From Craterostigma plantagineum (Eukaryota > Streptophyta > Magnoliopsida > Lamiales > Linderniaceae), in assembly GCA_027422505.1 (NCBI GenBank), contig JAPQWV010000005.1, forward strand, positions 10,855,501 to 10,919,500: a DNA stretch of 64,000 nt, read 5' to 3'. The notes below the pieces were generated by a model. That model was given only the letters and a program-made list of their open reading frames with translations. It ran no database searches and had not been told where the DNA came from. Position numbers and translations under genes: made by a program. Shown piece by piece: positions 43,659 to 55,440 of this stretch; within the stretch, counting starts at the first letter, position 1, and each line of letters opens with the position of its first letter.

Positions 43659-46566
43659 TGTGACGACCCGCCATCTACTACTATTTTATTACTCTAACCT
43701 ACGTGACTAAATAAAATATAAAATATTTTACATATGAAACATCGATAGAATTTTTCGATTTTACAAAACACACCATACCCAACTATTTTACAATACAAAC
43801 TTTGTTTAAATTTTACATACAATACAAACGTATTTTACAAAAACACACATAATTAAACATAACGCCCGCCACACAGGTCGCATCCATGTACACACCACCC
43901 TCAAAAGTCACCGGAAGTTCCAGAAGGACCAGCCTCTTCATCTAAACATTTACGTACCGGATTCACTACGTCTACAACACATAAAAACATGGGATGAGCT
44001 ATAAAGCTCAGTAAGTGGAAACATGCATGTATGCACGTGCCAAAATAGCAAAGGCATCCGCGCCAATGCTTTCTAATACTATTCTCATATCATACTCATT
44101 CGTTTCTCATTTTCATCAGGGCCCATAGCTACTTACTAACCGCACCATCATATTATGAGCTCAAATCCTATACGGATAAAAATACGATAGTGGCCCACTC
44201 TGGCTAAGATAAAATTAGGGTTTATCTCCAATCTTATCATTCACCAGGTCGCCCCTCTATCACGTCACTTTCCTGGCACTATAGTTATACTATGTGCCTT
44301 CCCATTACCTAAATAATTTAGGTAAATATATTCGACGGTTTTACCCCCGTCATGGTGCCTTTGTAGAAGTAGCTATATTCTCATCTATCTACATTACATA
44401 TAACTCGCTTTCCACTCGAGTAATACAATGCACGCTCATTCCCCAAAATACTCCATATGATTCGTGCGTGCACATGATCATGATGCATAAATAATGCGAC
44501 AATAAATATTCCAAACAATCGCATATAACAGATAATTCACATACCACGTATTCGTCGAAACAATTAGTCACGTAACAATACACATACCAATCAATTTATG
44601 TGTTGTAGGTGAAATTCCCACTTACCTGTCGTCCAAACTTATGTAACTTACTGCCTTTGAAACGTCCTCACCTTTTTAACCTTATAGAATAAAATATTAA
44701 AATATCAATATCATCTCTAAATTAAATTATTAGCTCAAAATAATTAATCAACTAGACCCATTTGTTAAAACCCTAAATCTTGACTAATAGTCTACCTTAG
44801 ATTAATTAATATCATAATCTTAATCGAAACTTAGTATTATTTATCTCAATAATCACCGAATCCTGTCAGGCTCAAGACTTAATTCCGTCCTATTACCATA
44901 CCTACCCCCAACTTGATCATGCTTTAAGATTTACTACAATTAATTTAATATCCACTCGATTGATAAATTTAGCTCACTTTCGATCAAGTCTTCATACCCT
45001 AGGTTTTACTTTTGCCAACTTTTCCCACCATTGAGTTATTTGATTGGTTGATTCTCAAATCGTCCTATTTGATATAAATTATACCCACTTTCGATCATAT
45101 TCATATTATAATATTTCCACTCTCTAATAAAGACTATATATAAAATGCTCACATCATTCATTCAATTAATGCAATATCAACATCGGTTTCGCCGTGTCAT
45201 GACATCACTCTCTATTGTATCGCCCAATTTGTCTAACTTAGGATTACATTCGGCCAATTAAAATTCACCATAACTTCTTCACTTTCGGTCGATTCTATAT
45301 AATTCAAAATCGTCCTATTTTATGTTTTAAAATACATCACTTTCGATCGATTCTCAAATTGACCAACTTATGATTATTTAACATCAGATATAACACGGCG
45401 AAAGTGCTCAAGTTTCTTAGTTTCGATCGATGATCATCTTACACCAATGGTTTCGCTCGAAAGTGCTCTTATCAAAGCATTCAAATCGATTACCCTACAT
45501 AATATTATTTTATTATTGAACTCGGCGAAACTGTATTTATTCAGAGTAGTTTCGATCAATCAAATTTCAACTTACCAAAATATTTATTAATCGCCCGATT
45601 CCTTACATTATAACCTTCCCTTTCGATCGATTTGTCCCATTCCTTCTCAGTTTCGCCCGATCATTGGTGGCACATATCATAAGATTCAATTGAAAGCACA
45701 TTTATATAGTAGTCAAAATCGACCGATCCAAATATTATTGGATTTCTTGTTTCGATCGAAACCCTAAATCACTAATTCTATTCACACGATTTCTCATATC
45801 GTTTATTACATTCAATCAAAGTTAATTCAACCTGCTTTATTCAGTTTCAATCTTATCAATTTTCCTAAACGTAACATACATAAATCTTAACAATCATGTT
45901 AGTATGATTTATATCTGAAAACCCTAAAATCAACAACTAACATACCATCGTTATTTTCCTTAGAATTAATCCTAATTCCTAACTTTATTTAGAAACATTC
46001 TCACTCATAATTTAAAAACATAAAATTCAAGATAAGAAGAAGTATACCCTTTCCAAGCTAAAATTCGATCTCCACTTGTTCGAGCTCTGCCTTCTCTCTA
46101 GACTCAAATTCCTCGATAGTTAATAAAGGAAATGTTTATTTCTTTATTTCTTCTACTTGATGCTAATGATAGATAAATGACAAAGATCATAACCTAACCC
46201 TCTAACTTTAATCACATATAATATTGACTATTATAATTCTAAAGTGTTCGACACTCCACTTAATAAAACTATTAAGTTAAAATATTCAACAAATTGCTAA
46301 TTACCAAATTATAGAATTCTCCTCCATAAACCCAATTTTCGCCAATTACTATTAGCGAATTTTAATGCTCCTCATTCCATAAATATTAAAATCCACTCTT
46401 AAAATTATTTTTCTAAATTCCGAAATTTTTCATAATTTCGAAATTCATTATTAAGTCACTTTTCCACATAACATATAATAAACAAATATAATTTATGCAG
46501 TCATATAGTCACGTAATATGCATGCAAATTTATTGGCCAATTTACTTACGGGACCCGGGTATTACA
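43659..46566 (-). repeat. 5' LTR of the chromovirus (right on the plus strand)
   Basis: It is 2908 bp and matches 36092-39001 shifted by 7567 bp, including the arms at 43972-43985 and 44595-44608. It is followed by the TSD AAAAA and then the resumed copia gag. Confidence 0.95.
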
Positions 46567-46571
46567 AAAAA

Positions 46572-47873
46572 CAAATCAACGATATGAGTAGAAGCTTGAA
46601 AGATAGCGAAGAAGAACGAGCAAATGTACTGTCCCAATATGAACTAATCACCAACGAACGTGTCCGTCTATACTAGAAAGTCAAAGAGTTAGAGGACATT
46701 AACACCAAAAGAGGTCAATCTGAACAAACCATCTTCCTTAATCCACCTAAAGAGGTAGAATTCTATGATCCTCGCCAAGGATTGGGATTTGAACCCACCA
46801 CTAACCCAGAAAAAGATAAGATACATTCTCTGTACAACATTAAGCGTCTTGGGTTGAGCCTTGAACAACTAAGGCCCTTCATAGAATCAAGTGAGGTGAC
46901 TGGATCTGAAGAACGGAAACGGAGGAATAAAGAATGGGCCCAAATTGAGTATGACTACACAGAACTCAATAATAGTGATAAAACGAGAGAGATACCACTC
47001 TCTGATGACTATATATTACCTTTTGGACCTGAAACTCAGGAAAGCACTGACGAGGCGGCTAAACTCATTCGTTCATCTATTTATATTCCAGAGATTATTC
47101 GCAAAATCAGTGAGTTGACAGCCTCCCTAGAATCAGAAAAGAAAGCCCACGAAGAAGAGAGAACTATTCTGTTAAGCAAAATTTATACTCTTGAAAACTT
47201 TCCTGACGCTTACAGACCCTCCACATCCTATCCTGTTCCAGAGTCCTCTACATATAAATGCAAGCAAACTACGAAGAAAATTCCTTTATCTCACACTAAC
47301 TTTGTATCACATGTAACCACAGATAAAGGCGTGAGATCTGAAGAAGCGAAGAAGGTTCGATCTGGCTCAGCAAAGAAGACAACAGTTCTTGATAAGAAGA
47401 AGAGACCAGTCTCAAACTTTTCTTCTCATGTTTCGAAATCTTTTGCATTTCCAAAAGTGACTTCTTGTAATGTCGCAGAACGTGTTTCGGTATTTCATGC
47501 CCTAAAATATATATTTTGTCATGTCAACAATGATGTACTTTTCCATCCTCGTGACAGTTATTTCAGCAAAAGCGCTTCCAAGTCACATAGCACTCGTTCT
47601 AAGGGCATATCTCCCACGCCGTCCAATCATACTATCAAATCTAAAGTAAAGAAACACACCACCTCCAAGACCAAGCCGAACAAGAAATTAAGTCGAAAAC
47701 AGATTTGGATTCCAAAATCCCAACTGCATTCTATTGGAAATTATCACGCTTGGATTCTTAAACCAATCATTCCACAACCTAGCAAAGAATTAAATCTAGC
47801 AACAAACAAGTTAGATTCTACACCTGCTATCAAAGGAGGGCCCATCTATAAATGGGTGCCTAAACTTGCTTGA
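46572..47873 (+). pseudogene. gag: Copia gag C-terminal region resumed after the chromovirus
   Basis: It continues the copia gag that stops at 36091. Stops break 46572-46781 (a TAG at 46673). From 46782 an open frame runs to the TGA at 47871-47873. Features are QGLGFEPTTNPEKDK, YTELNNSDKTREIP, SSIYIPEIIRKISELTASLESEKK (likely coiled coil), a Lys/Ser-rich basic tail (SKGISPTPSNHTIKSKVKKHTTSKTK) and the end KGGPIYKWVPKLA. The protease starts in a different frame just downstream of TTCTTTTGCAG (47874-47884). Confidence 0.82.
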
Positions 47874-49126
47874 TTCTTTTGCAGGTCCGTCATGTGTGGT
47901 ACTTAGATTCAGGTTGCTCCTCACACATGACTGGAAACAAAGAGCTGTTGAGCAACTTCTCTGAAGGATTTCTTGGAAAAGTCTACTTCGGAAACGGTCA
48001 ATCTGCATCTATGCTAGGAACAGGCGATCTCATTCATGACAGGCTGACCATCAAAGGGGTGTCCTACGTCGAAGGTCTGAGCTACAATTTATTCAGCATC
48101 GGATGTTTCTGTGAGAAAGGCTACAAGGTGAACTTCGAGACCAGCAAATGTAGTGTCACAGATAACAATGGAAGAGAGCTACTCACTGGCTATAGGAAAA
48201 CGAATCTCTACTCCATTGATCTCAAAACTGTCCGACCAACGTGCCTCATCTCCCGAGCCTCTCTCCACCAGAACGATCTCTGGCATCAGCGACTTTCCCA
48301 TCTCAACTTCAGAGACCTTAACAAACTGCGATCAGAAAACTTGGTCAAAGGACTTCCCTCGTTCAGATATCACAAAGAGCATCTTTGCTCGGCATGTGAA
48401 ATGGGAAAGATTAGGAAGGCATCTCACCGGACCAAACACGTAGCCTCAACTTCCAAACCTCTCGAACTCATTCACATGGATCTGTGTGGACCCATGCGTA
48501 CTCAGACCATCAATGGGCAAAAATATGTGTTGGTTATTGTGGATGATTTCTCACGCTACACATGGACAAAATTTCTGAGAACAAAAGACGAAACTCCAGG
48601 TCTAATCATTGAGTTTATCAAAACCGCTCAAAACCTCTACCAACTAAGTGTACAGATCATCAGAACTGACAATGGGATAGAATTCATGAACAGAAAACTC
48701 AGTGACTTTTATGCATCACTTGGAATCACCTAGCAGTTCGCAGCGGCAAAAACACCTCAACAAAACGGGGTAGTTGAACGCAAGAACAGAACCTTAGTTG
48801 AAGCAACTCGTACACTCCTCATTCACTCTGGACTACCTCACATCTTGTGGGCCGAAGCAATGAACACAGCCTGCTTCACACAAAATCGTGGATCCCTTCA
48901 CAAGAGATTCAATAGGACTCCCTACGAGTTGATAAATCGCAGAGTGTCAGACGACTCATTCCTGAGAGTCTTTGGGTGCAAGTGCTATGTAGCAAATGAT
49001 CGTGAAGATAGAGTCAAACTTGACCCAAAAGCATTTGAAGGGGTACTGGTGGGATACTCGACAACATCAAAAGCCTATCGAGTATACCTCAAGGAGAAAA
49101 GATCTGTTATAGAAAGCATTAATTAA
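47871..49126 (+). pseudogene. pol: Copia protease and integrase
   Basis: The protease part is recognisable from HVWYLDSGCSSHMTG (catalytic DSG, about 47900). GVSYVEGLSYNLFSIG and the pre-integrase zinc region (NDLWHQRLSHLN, CSACEMGKI) follow. The integrase core has HMDLCGPMR, VDDFSRYTWTKF, RTDNGIEF and QQNGVVERKNRT. A TAG replaces a Gln codon at 48731-48733; the frame resumes and continues through NTACFTQNR, NRTPYELINRRV and FKGVLVGYSTTSKAYRVY-like text to a TAA at 49124, created by a short duplication (ATTAATTAATG). Confidence 0.87.
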
Positions 49127-49771
49127 TGTAACGTTTGATGAAGTAAACCGAGTAGTTTCTGTACGAAGTCCAGAACCAGGACTTCTACGAGAGTTGACAA
49201 AGGATCAACCAAGCACCTATGCAGTGGGCGAAACGTCAAAATCAAACACTTTGAGCGACATGGAACTCGATCTCTTATTCGAGGATCTCTTTTCTAAGCC
49301 AACGCCACCCACTGCTCCAACAACTTCTGCAGCACCAGAACATAATGATCCTGCAGAGACTAGCAATGATAATTCCCCTCCGACGATGGAAAATCTTCAC
49401 CTTAATGACGACAGTGAATCCCCAACTGATACTGAGATTATCTACAGTTCAACGATTGAAACTCCTCAACCCTCGGATTCAACAATAGAAATCTCTTCAG
49501 GAGAGTCAGTAATACCTCAACCTGGAGAAGAAACGGAACATCAGGCTGATCAGAGTGAAGAAGCAATACACGATACAAATGCAGCTGGATCATCACAACC
49601 AAGTACAAGAAAACTCGAGCACACCCAAACTCACAAATAATTGGGGACCCTTCCACTGGTGTAAACACTCGAGCATCAACGATAAATGAAAGCCACTATT
49701 CCTGCTTTCTCAGTCAAAAGGAGCCCAGCAAAGTAGCTGAAGCACTCGACGATCCAGACTAGATAATCGCA
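49127..49771 (+). pseudogene. pol: Copia integrase-RT linker
   Basis: A Thr/Ser/Pro/Glu-rich linker (MELDLLFEDLFSKPTPPTAP, STIEISSGESVIPQPGEE) lies in a shifted frame. GDPSTGVNTRASTINESHYSCFLSQKEPSKVAEALDDPD, in a further frame, leads into RT. It is equivalent to 1140-1660 and 27064-26495 of the other copies. Confidence 0.7.
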
Positions 49772-50385
49772 ATGCAGGAGGAAATCAATCAGTTTGAGAG
49801 GTTGAAAGTTTGGAACCTAGTACCTAGACCAGCTTATAAAACAATCATAGGGACTAAATGGGTGTTTAAGAACAAAAAGGATGAGCAAGGAGTTGTTATC
49901 AGGAATAAAGAAAGGATGGTGGCGAAAGGTTACAATCAACAGGAAGGAATCGACTATTAAGAGATATATGCCCCAGTCGCAAGAATTGAAGCCATCAGGA
50001 TCTTCTTAGCTTTCGCTGCACATAAGAACTTCACAGTCTACCAGATGGATGTCAAAACTGCATTCCTCAACGGAATACTAAAAGAAGAAGTCTTTGTATC
50101 TCAACCTGAAGGTTTTGTAAACGAACAACTCCCAGAGCACGTCTACAGACTCGATAAAGCTCTCTATGGACTTAAACAAGCTTCCAGAGCCTGGTACGAG
50201 GTCCTCTCGGCTTTTCTCATTTCCTCTGGTTTCACAAAAGGGAAGATCGATACGACTCTCTTTATCAAGAATGACGGCTCAGACATTATGTTAGTGCAGA
50301 TTTACGTCGACGACATCATATTCGGGTCGACGGACTCAAGAATGTGCAGGAACTTTGGGGATCTAATGAAGCAGAAATTCCGAAA
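49772..50385 (+). pseudogene. pol: Copia reverse transcriptase, N-terminal two thirds
   Basis: RT begins [19 protein letters not shown] and shows KWVFKNKKDEQGVV, a TAA at 49958 ([17 protein letters not shown]), [37 protein letters not shown] and the catalytic YVDD ([14 protein letters not shown], about 50303). Coding similarity stops after LMKQKF at about 50381. RNase H is absent. Confidence 0.88.
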
Positions 50386-51119
50386 CATAAAATCACATAA
50401 GGCGTACACATATCGAACACAACATGTATATTATACATGAAAAGTTTCACATACTTTGCTTTGAAAACTATGCTTTTCAAATTACTAAATTCCTTATTAT
50501 GAATAATTCAATCACTCCTGGGATTCCTAAACGTTCTAAGCCTCGAAAACTTCCTAGAGCTCTTATATAATCACATAACAACATGTTGAATAAATTAAAC
50601 ATTATGTATAAAAGGGTTATCGTACCTTACCTTGAAAAATAACGGTCCTCAAATTGTTAATCCTTATGTTGTTGAGCCAATTTTCGTTGGGAGCCTCTTT
50701 CTATCACGTTTTTTTTTCTTTTATTTTTAGGGTTTTCTTACTTAATGACTTATAATATCAAAGGTATTAGATAATTACTAAGCCATTGAAAACAACACTG
50801 ATGGGACATGGGAAGGATAACGATTTCCTTTCCCTTAGACTTAAGGAAACTTATCTATATTATATATACACATATATATATATATATATATATATGATTT
50901 GGGCTTTATGTTATGATAAAAATAAACACAATAGCCCAATTAAATTTATTCCATTTCTTAAACTTTTATTCAGTATTTTAATCAATTTTTAACTTAATTC
51001 GAACTTATTGAAATTTAAATTTTCGTGTCATAACTAAATCTCTTTATCACGGTTCTTCATTCATAAGATCCCATAGTTAATTACATTGAAGCCCCGTATT
51101 AAATGTACGGGTATTACAA
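50386..51119. repeat. Truncated gypsy-like LTR remnant
   Basis: The right end reads CCCCGTATTAAATGTACGGGTATTACA, like the CCGGGTATTACA end of the chromovirus LTRs here, so this is probably the end of another Tekay-like LTR. The left part joins the broken copia RT. An (AT)n run at about 50866-50894 lies inside. No gene is visible. Confidence 0.45.
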
Positions 51120-51719
51120 ATGATTATGTCAGTCACTATCTTAATTATTCGATCATCTAAGTGCTTAAATTTCTAAGTGTTGAAATATTATATTTAACAT
51201 TGTATTGGAAAGGTAGTTGTTTGAAAAGGGTTCGTCAACTTTAATTCGTGAAAGCTCTTGACTCGTGAACTATACCTAATTCTCACACTTTGCGAAATAT
51301 CGTTCATGAAAGACCCTAATTTGCGAAAGACCTAGCATGTCCCATTTCTCGATTTCATCTAACTTGAGGATCACGTGGGATTCGCGAACATCTCCTATCC
51401 CGCGAAACCCTAAATTTCGTAACTAGGTTAACTCTTTATTAATTCGTGAAGTACACTCGAATCCTCACAACTCAGGAACATCTCGCGAAGTATGGCTTCA
51501 CCCTCGTGGTTCGCGGACTAACTCATGTTTTCCTAACTCGTCAAGTTCTCCTCACACTTCTAATTTTAAATGCTTTTCCCAATTCGCAAAATGGTCCTAA
51601 GCTTCTCACAATTCGTGAAGTTCTTCGTGCTCTAATAATTCGTGAAGTACCCTATAGACACACTTCATCACTTCTGAAGATAAAAACGTGCCTAAGATAT
51701 GCCTACTGATGCTCGTGAT
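51120..51719. other. Unassigned stretch rich in GCGAA / CGTGAA words
   Basis: There is no coding evidence. Short words TTCGCGAA, GCGAAA, TTCGTGAA recur roughly every 20-40 bp between 51240 and 51640 in otherwise AT-rich DNA, similar in style to 4080-4760. It may be the leader or U5 side of the minus-strand Sirevirus whose LTR follows. Confidence 0.35.
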
Positions 51720-53209
51720 GAGTATGCATGATATATCCTAGTTACGTCGGATGTGTGTCGGGTCTGTCTCACAGCGATAAAGAAATAATCGAAAAGTAAA
51801 TGCGAGACAGGATTTTTATAGAGGTTATATCCCCAACTGGTGTTTACTCCTCTCCTTGGAATTTGCTTTCCAAGAGTTTAACCAATCACTATAATGCACC
51901 GTAGCTGGATACAAAACTGATTGATTAGCCCAATACACAACCGAAACAAGTCAAACACTAGCCACACTAGGTTACCACACGCTGAGTTTCGTTCCTCGGA
52001 ATCTTCTGATCCCAACAGACACAGCTCGCTACCGAAGGGCCCCCGGAACTCGTCCTTCCCTTCACGTGTGCGTAAACGCGGACCTTGCCTCCTTGGCACG
52101 TCCGAAGACAACACGTCCGAAGACAGAATATATGGTGGGATGATGGAATATCAGGATTAACCACTCGCTCAGTGATGGAATAGCAAGTTAATGCTCAGTA
52201 TGGCAGAAAGCTATCACAAATGAAGGGTCAGGAATCTCTCAATATGTTTCTGCTCAAAAATCTCACGTAGACGTATGGAAAGTCACATCACATAATAATC
52301 ATCAAATCAAGCATGTAGATTATGCTCACAATCAACGTTCACAACGGTCATTTTGCTCGTTAATGCACGATCATATTCCATATAAAAGCTCAGACTCGTT
52401 ATCAAGGCATATTCAATTATTTTGACATATATTTACCATATTAGCACTTTCCATATGTGATTCCCTGCTATCTGTTTCTAGAATAAATCAGTGCGGATTT
52501 ATTTTCCAAGTATATCACACGAGATAGCAACACATCAATGCATTTTCCATGTTTAGCACATAATATCCAATCAACATATTTACCATGTTTAGCGCACAAT
52601 TCATATCACAACATTTATATCACGAATTAATATGCCATAGCAAAACTTTCCATATATCAGAGATTCCAACCTATTTCAGCACATACCATACATTATTGCA
52701 TCTTATCCAAAAAGTCAATTACTCAATTCATTCCTAAATATAATATCCTAATAAGTATAAGGAAAGATATCAACTTAATATTGCACATTAAATTCAGTGG
52801 AAAGCATGCAAAAATCGTATATGTGATTTTCGTCCAGAAATAATCAAGTATCAACGGATATATCACTTTCCATATATAAACAGCATATTTCGAATATATA
52901 GCTCAACAGGATATCTCATGCGTAATTTCCATATATAGCACATAACGATATATCCTATCACATGGGCTGTCTATAACATGCGATCACATAGTCTCATCAA
53001 CAAATGACAAAATCATATGCGAATCAAATATTCAACCGTTTAATCAATTTCTTTTTCTTCAGCTCATATATCATGCATGGTCGAATATTATCATGAACTT
53101 AGACATTATATTGATCACAAATCGAATTTCTTAATTTATAGACCTAACGTCACTACAATTACGTAGTCCATCAAAACTCTCTAACTCTCATGGACCAAAA
53201 AGGTCAACA
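51720..53209 (-). repeat. 3' LTR of a minus-strand Sirevirus (inner end uncertain)
   Basis: On the minus strand the LTR starts TGTTGACCTTTTTGG right after the purine tract AAAAAGGGGGAGAA. A TATA-like box (TCTATAAAAATCC) lies on the minus strand near 51810-51822. The presumed U3 (51830-53209) carries decayed repeats of TTTCCATATATNNAGCACAT (for example near 52550, 52860 and 52930). The lower boundary cannot be fixed because no second LTR is present. Confidence 0.55.
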
Positions 53210-53820
53210 TTCTCCCCCTTTTTGATGATGACATGTAATTGATGCAGCACGAAAGCATGTAAGCATATTCGATTAACCAAGTCCTAGCGCTTATGTCTAA
53301 GTGTTCCACAATCACAAAGCAGAGCATATGATATTTCCTAATCACATATGATACATATTTGCTCCCCTTGCCTAAGTGCAGTTATTTATAAGACATGCAA
53401 GGATATATCATAAATGAATTTTCTCCCCCTGTCTGAGTGCGAATATATCATTTCATTCTCAAGGTTATATCATGAGTGCAAAATTTCGAAATTACCCGTG
53501 AGTGTGCTCCCCCTGCCTAAGTGCGCATTTTCCAAGCATGAATCAGGCAATCAGATAATCATTGCAGCAGGCACTTAGTACTTATCAAGAACTCTGACAC
53601 ACGTTAATTAGCACAGATAAGTATCAGAATATCACTATATCAGAGCATAAGATCAGAACTGATAGTAAGCATAACATAAGAGCAGAAGAGATATATCATA
53701 AGAGCAAAATATCATATATTAGGGTTCAATTTACTTCCCTACACAAAACGAGCTTCCAACAACCAACCACTTAGACACTTACGCCTAAACTTACCTTACT
53801 TTACTCCCCCTTTAGCATTA
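53210..53820 (-). repeat. Five polypurine-tract copies upstream of the Sirevirus LTR
   Basis: Read on the plus strand, CTCCCCCTTT (53213), GCTCCCCTTGCCTAAGTGC (53361), TCTCCCCCTGTCTGAGTGCG (53422), GCTCCCCCTGCCTAAGTGCG (53510) and ACTCCCCCTTT (53803) mark minus-strand AGGGGGAG tracts. The three middle copies share the flank GCACTYAGRCA, so a longer unit is repeated. This is a described Sirevirus feature. Confidence 0.75.
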
Positions 53821-54164
53821 AGAAGGGAGTGACACCTAAAAACCAAACTAGATCAGAAAGGAATATCCTAAGGATAACTAGGATCAGAGCAGAGGACAGC
53901 CTACTGGCTTGAAGAAGCCTTGGAATCAGAGGGCTTTGGAAGGGATTTCTTGATGAGCTTGTAAAGCTTGGACAGCTTGAGCGACAATTCAGTGTATTGC
54001 TCTTTGATCTTCCGGAATCGCTTTTGGTTATCATCTTTCATATCAGAGATATCACGGCGTATCGCCGAGATTCCAGCCTTCTCGACGCTGAGCTCATCCT
54101 CGTCGTCGTCGTCGTCGTCATCGTCGCTTTTAACCTTTGCCTTCCCCTTTGAGGCGGACCTTTT
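53821..54164 (-). other. Tail after the env-like stop, possible C-terminal coding remnant
   Basis: No firm gene is visible. A run of GTC/GTCATC codons at 54098-54127 would read as an acidic Asp/Glu stretch on the minus strand, followed by basic Lys-rich text. This may be the true C-terminus of the env-like protein past the stop at 54165-54167. Confidence 0.35.
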
Positions 54165-55440
54165 CTAGGCGTTGTCCATTGACCTATTTTCCTTGGCTTT
54201 AAACCAAACCTGACTTTTCGAGTAGTGAATCCCCATGCGCTTCAGAGTCACTAGATCCACGATGTGAACTGCCCTGTTTTCCCATGCTGGCGGCATAAGG
54301 ATACTTTCACTTTCAAGGAAGTGAGTGAGCAACATTCCATAGGAAAGAGCCTTGTCTCTGCTTTTGAAAGCCTGGATCATGTGCTTTAGGATCACATACC
54401 CGAGGTTGAATTTGCGGTTCCGGGATATCATGTAGACAACGTACGTGCTCATGAAATTCATCATTGTCGAGTGACCTCACGCTACCGATTTTTGCACTCC
54501 ACAGGGTCATGTTGAGGAGTTTGTGCAGAAAGAAGAAATCGATGGGCAGTTGTTTTAGGGCTTCACCGTCTGAGAAGTGAGGCTTACTACGGGTGTTCCA
54601 GAGGGTCTGTAGGACATCACTGAGGTTGAATTCATCAGTGTGGCACCAGTCGTTCATGTCGTAATGGGTGAAGGGCTCATCAGGAACTCCTAGCATCTCA
54701 TTGATTTTCTTCGTGGTCCAATGGATTCGGCTCCCAGGACATAGGAGCGGACGTTGATGTGCTCTGCATGCTCATCATAGTCGAAGTTTGCGTAGAAAAG
54801 CTTGACGGCCTCAGGGTAGTAGGGTTTGTTGATACTCAGGAATTATTCCCAACCGAAGTCTTTGAGCCAGGTGATAACTGTTCCAGCAGGCAACTTGTCG
54901 AAGGCGACACCGCGAGCTCGAGCGATATCTCTGTTGCTGAAGCTTTAGGTGGTGCGGTTACTTTCCTCCAGAAAGAGGGCTTCAACGGGGATATCATTTG
55001 ATTTTGACATATCAATGGAGGGAATGTCAGAGGATTTAGGGGTCGGCTGTGGAGATGGCTGGGCTTGTTCAAGAGGTGAAGGAGGATTTTCAGGAGTTGG
55101 GGTTTTCGAAGGCGGTTTCTGGGTTTCTTCAGGAACATCTTCAGGGATATCTTGGCTTGAAGAAGACTTTTCAGGTTCGGGCGATTTATTGGGGGTTCGA
55201 GTAGGAGTGAGACTGGACTTCTTGGTCTTCTTCTTCTTCTTTTTGGCGATTTTTGATGGGGAGGAAACATTTTCGACGGACTTGGCTTTAGAACGAGTTT
55301 TCCGAGCAGAGGTAGATGATGGTGAAACTGGCTTGGGTGAATTTGGAGAGGGATCGGATAAATTTCATCAGTCATGGGTTCCTTACGCTTTCGGCTTGAG
55401 GATTCCGCAGCGGCGGTTTGGTTCCGGCGGTTTTCACCAT
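54165..55440 (-). pseudogene. Sirevirus env-like ORF with a plant-transposon-protein domain
   Basis: It lies next to the Sirevirus polypurine tracts. Read leftwards from an ATG at 55440, it first encodes a Lys/Ser/Pro-rich region (SPSKIAKKKKKKTKKSSLTPT, then PEKSSSSQDIPEDVPEE), after a shift near 55370. VAFDKLPAGTVITWLKDFGWE follows, then the domain EMLGVPDEPFTHYDMNDW, LPIDFFFLHKLLNMTLWSAKIGSVRSLDNDEF and YVVYMISRNRKFNLGYVI, and finally LKRMGIHYSKSQVWFKAKEN to 54165. The pattern resembles the 'putative plant transposon protein' domain, and its order parallels LPQPWRTLYLLLNKCM..HNRKYNYAEIIW in the env-like region at 5051. Frames break near 54850, 54700 and 54440. The cellular role is unknown. 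Confidence 0.6.

Larger units (their letters stand above)
36092..46566 (-). mobile_element. Tekay/Del-type Ty3/gypsy chromovirus, nearly intact
   Basis: LTRs of 2910 and 2908 bp surround gag-protease, RT-RNase H and integrase-chromodomain, all on the minus strand. The 5-bp target duplication is AAAAA (36087-36091 and 46567-46571). An initiator tRNA-Met primer site and a G-rich polypurine tract are in place. I noticed only one premature stop (41709) and one frameshift (near 40275). The LTRs differ at about seven places by eye, including a 2-bp TA-repeat difference near 37575, so the insertion is recent relative to its host copia element. Confidence 0.95.
33258..50385 (+). mobile_element. Plus-strand Sirevirus-like copia element, split by a chromovirus, 3' truncated
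   Basis: It contains a 5' LTR (33258-33558), a tRNA-iMet primer site, a leader rich in TCGNNCGA, gag (34755-36091 and 46572-47873), protease and integrase (47871-49126), linker, and RT up to about 50385. The chromovirus at 36092-46566 inserted in gag with TSD AAAAA. RNase H and the 3' LTR are lost: after KQKF the sequence changes to a gypsy-like LTR remnant. Stops at 48731 and 49958 and frameshifts inactivate it. It seems to have inserted into the minus-strand copia gag at 33257. Confidence 0.85.

Noticed and set aside
50866..50894. (AT)n run as a functional element
   Set aside because: Simple microsatellite inside a truncated LTR remnant.
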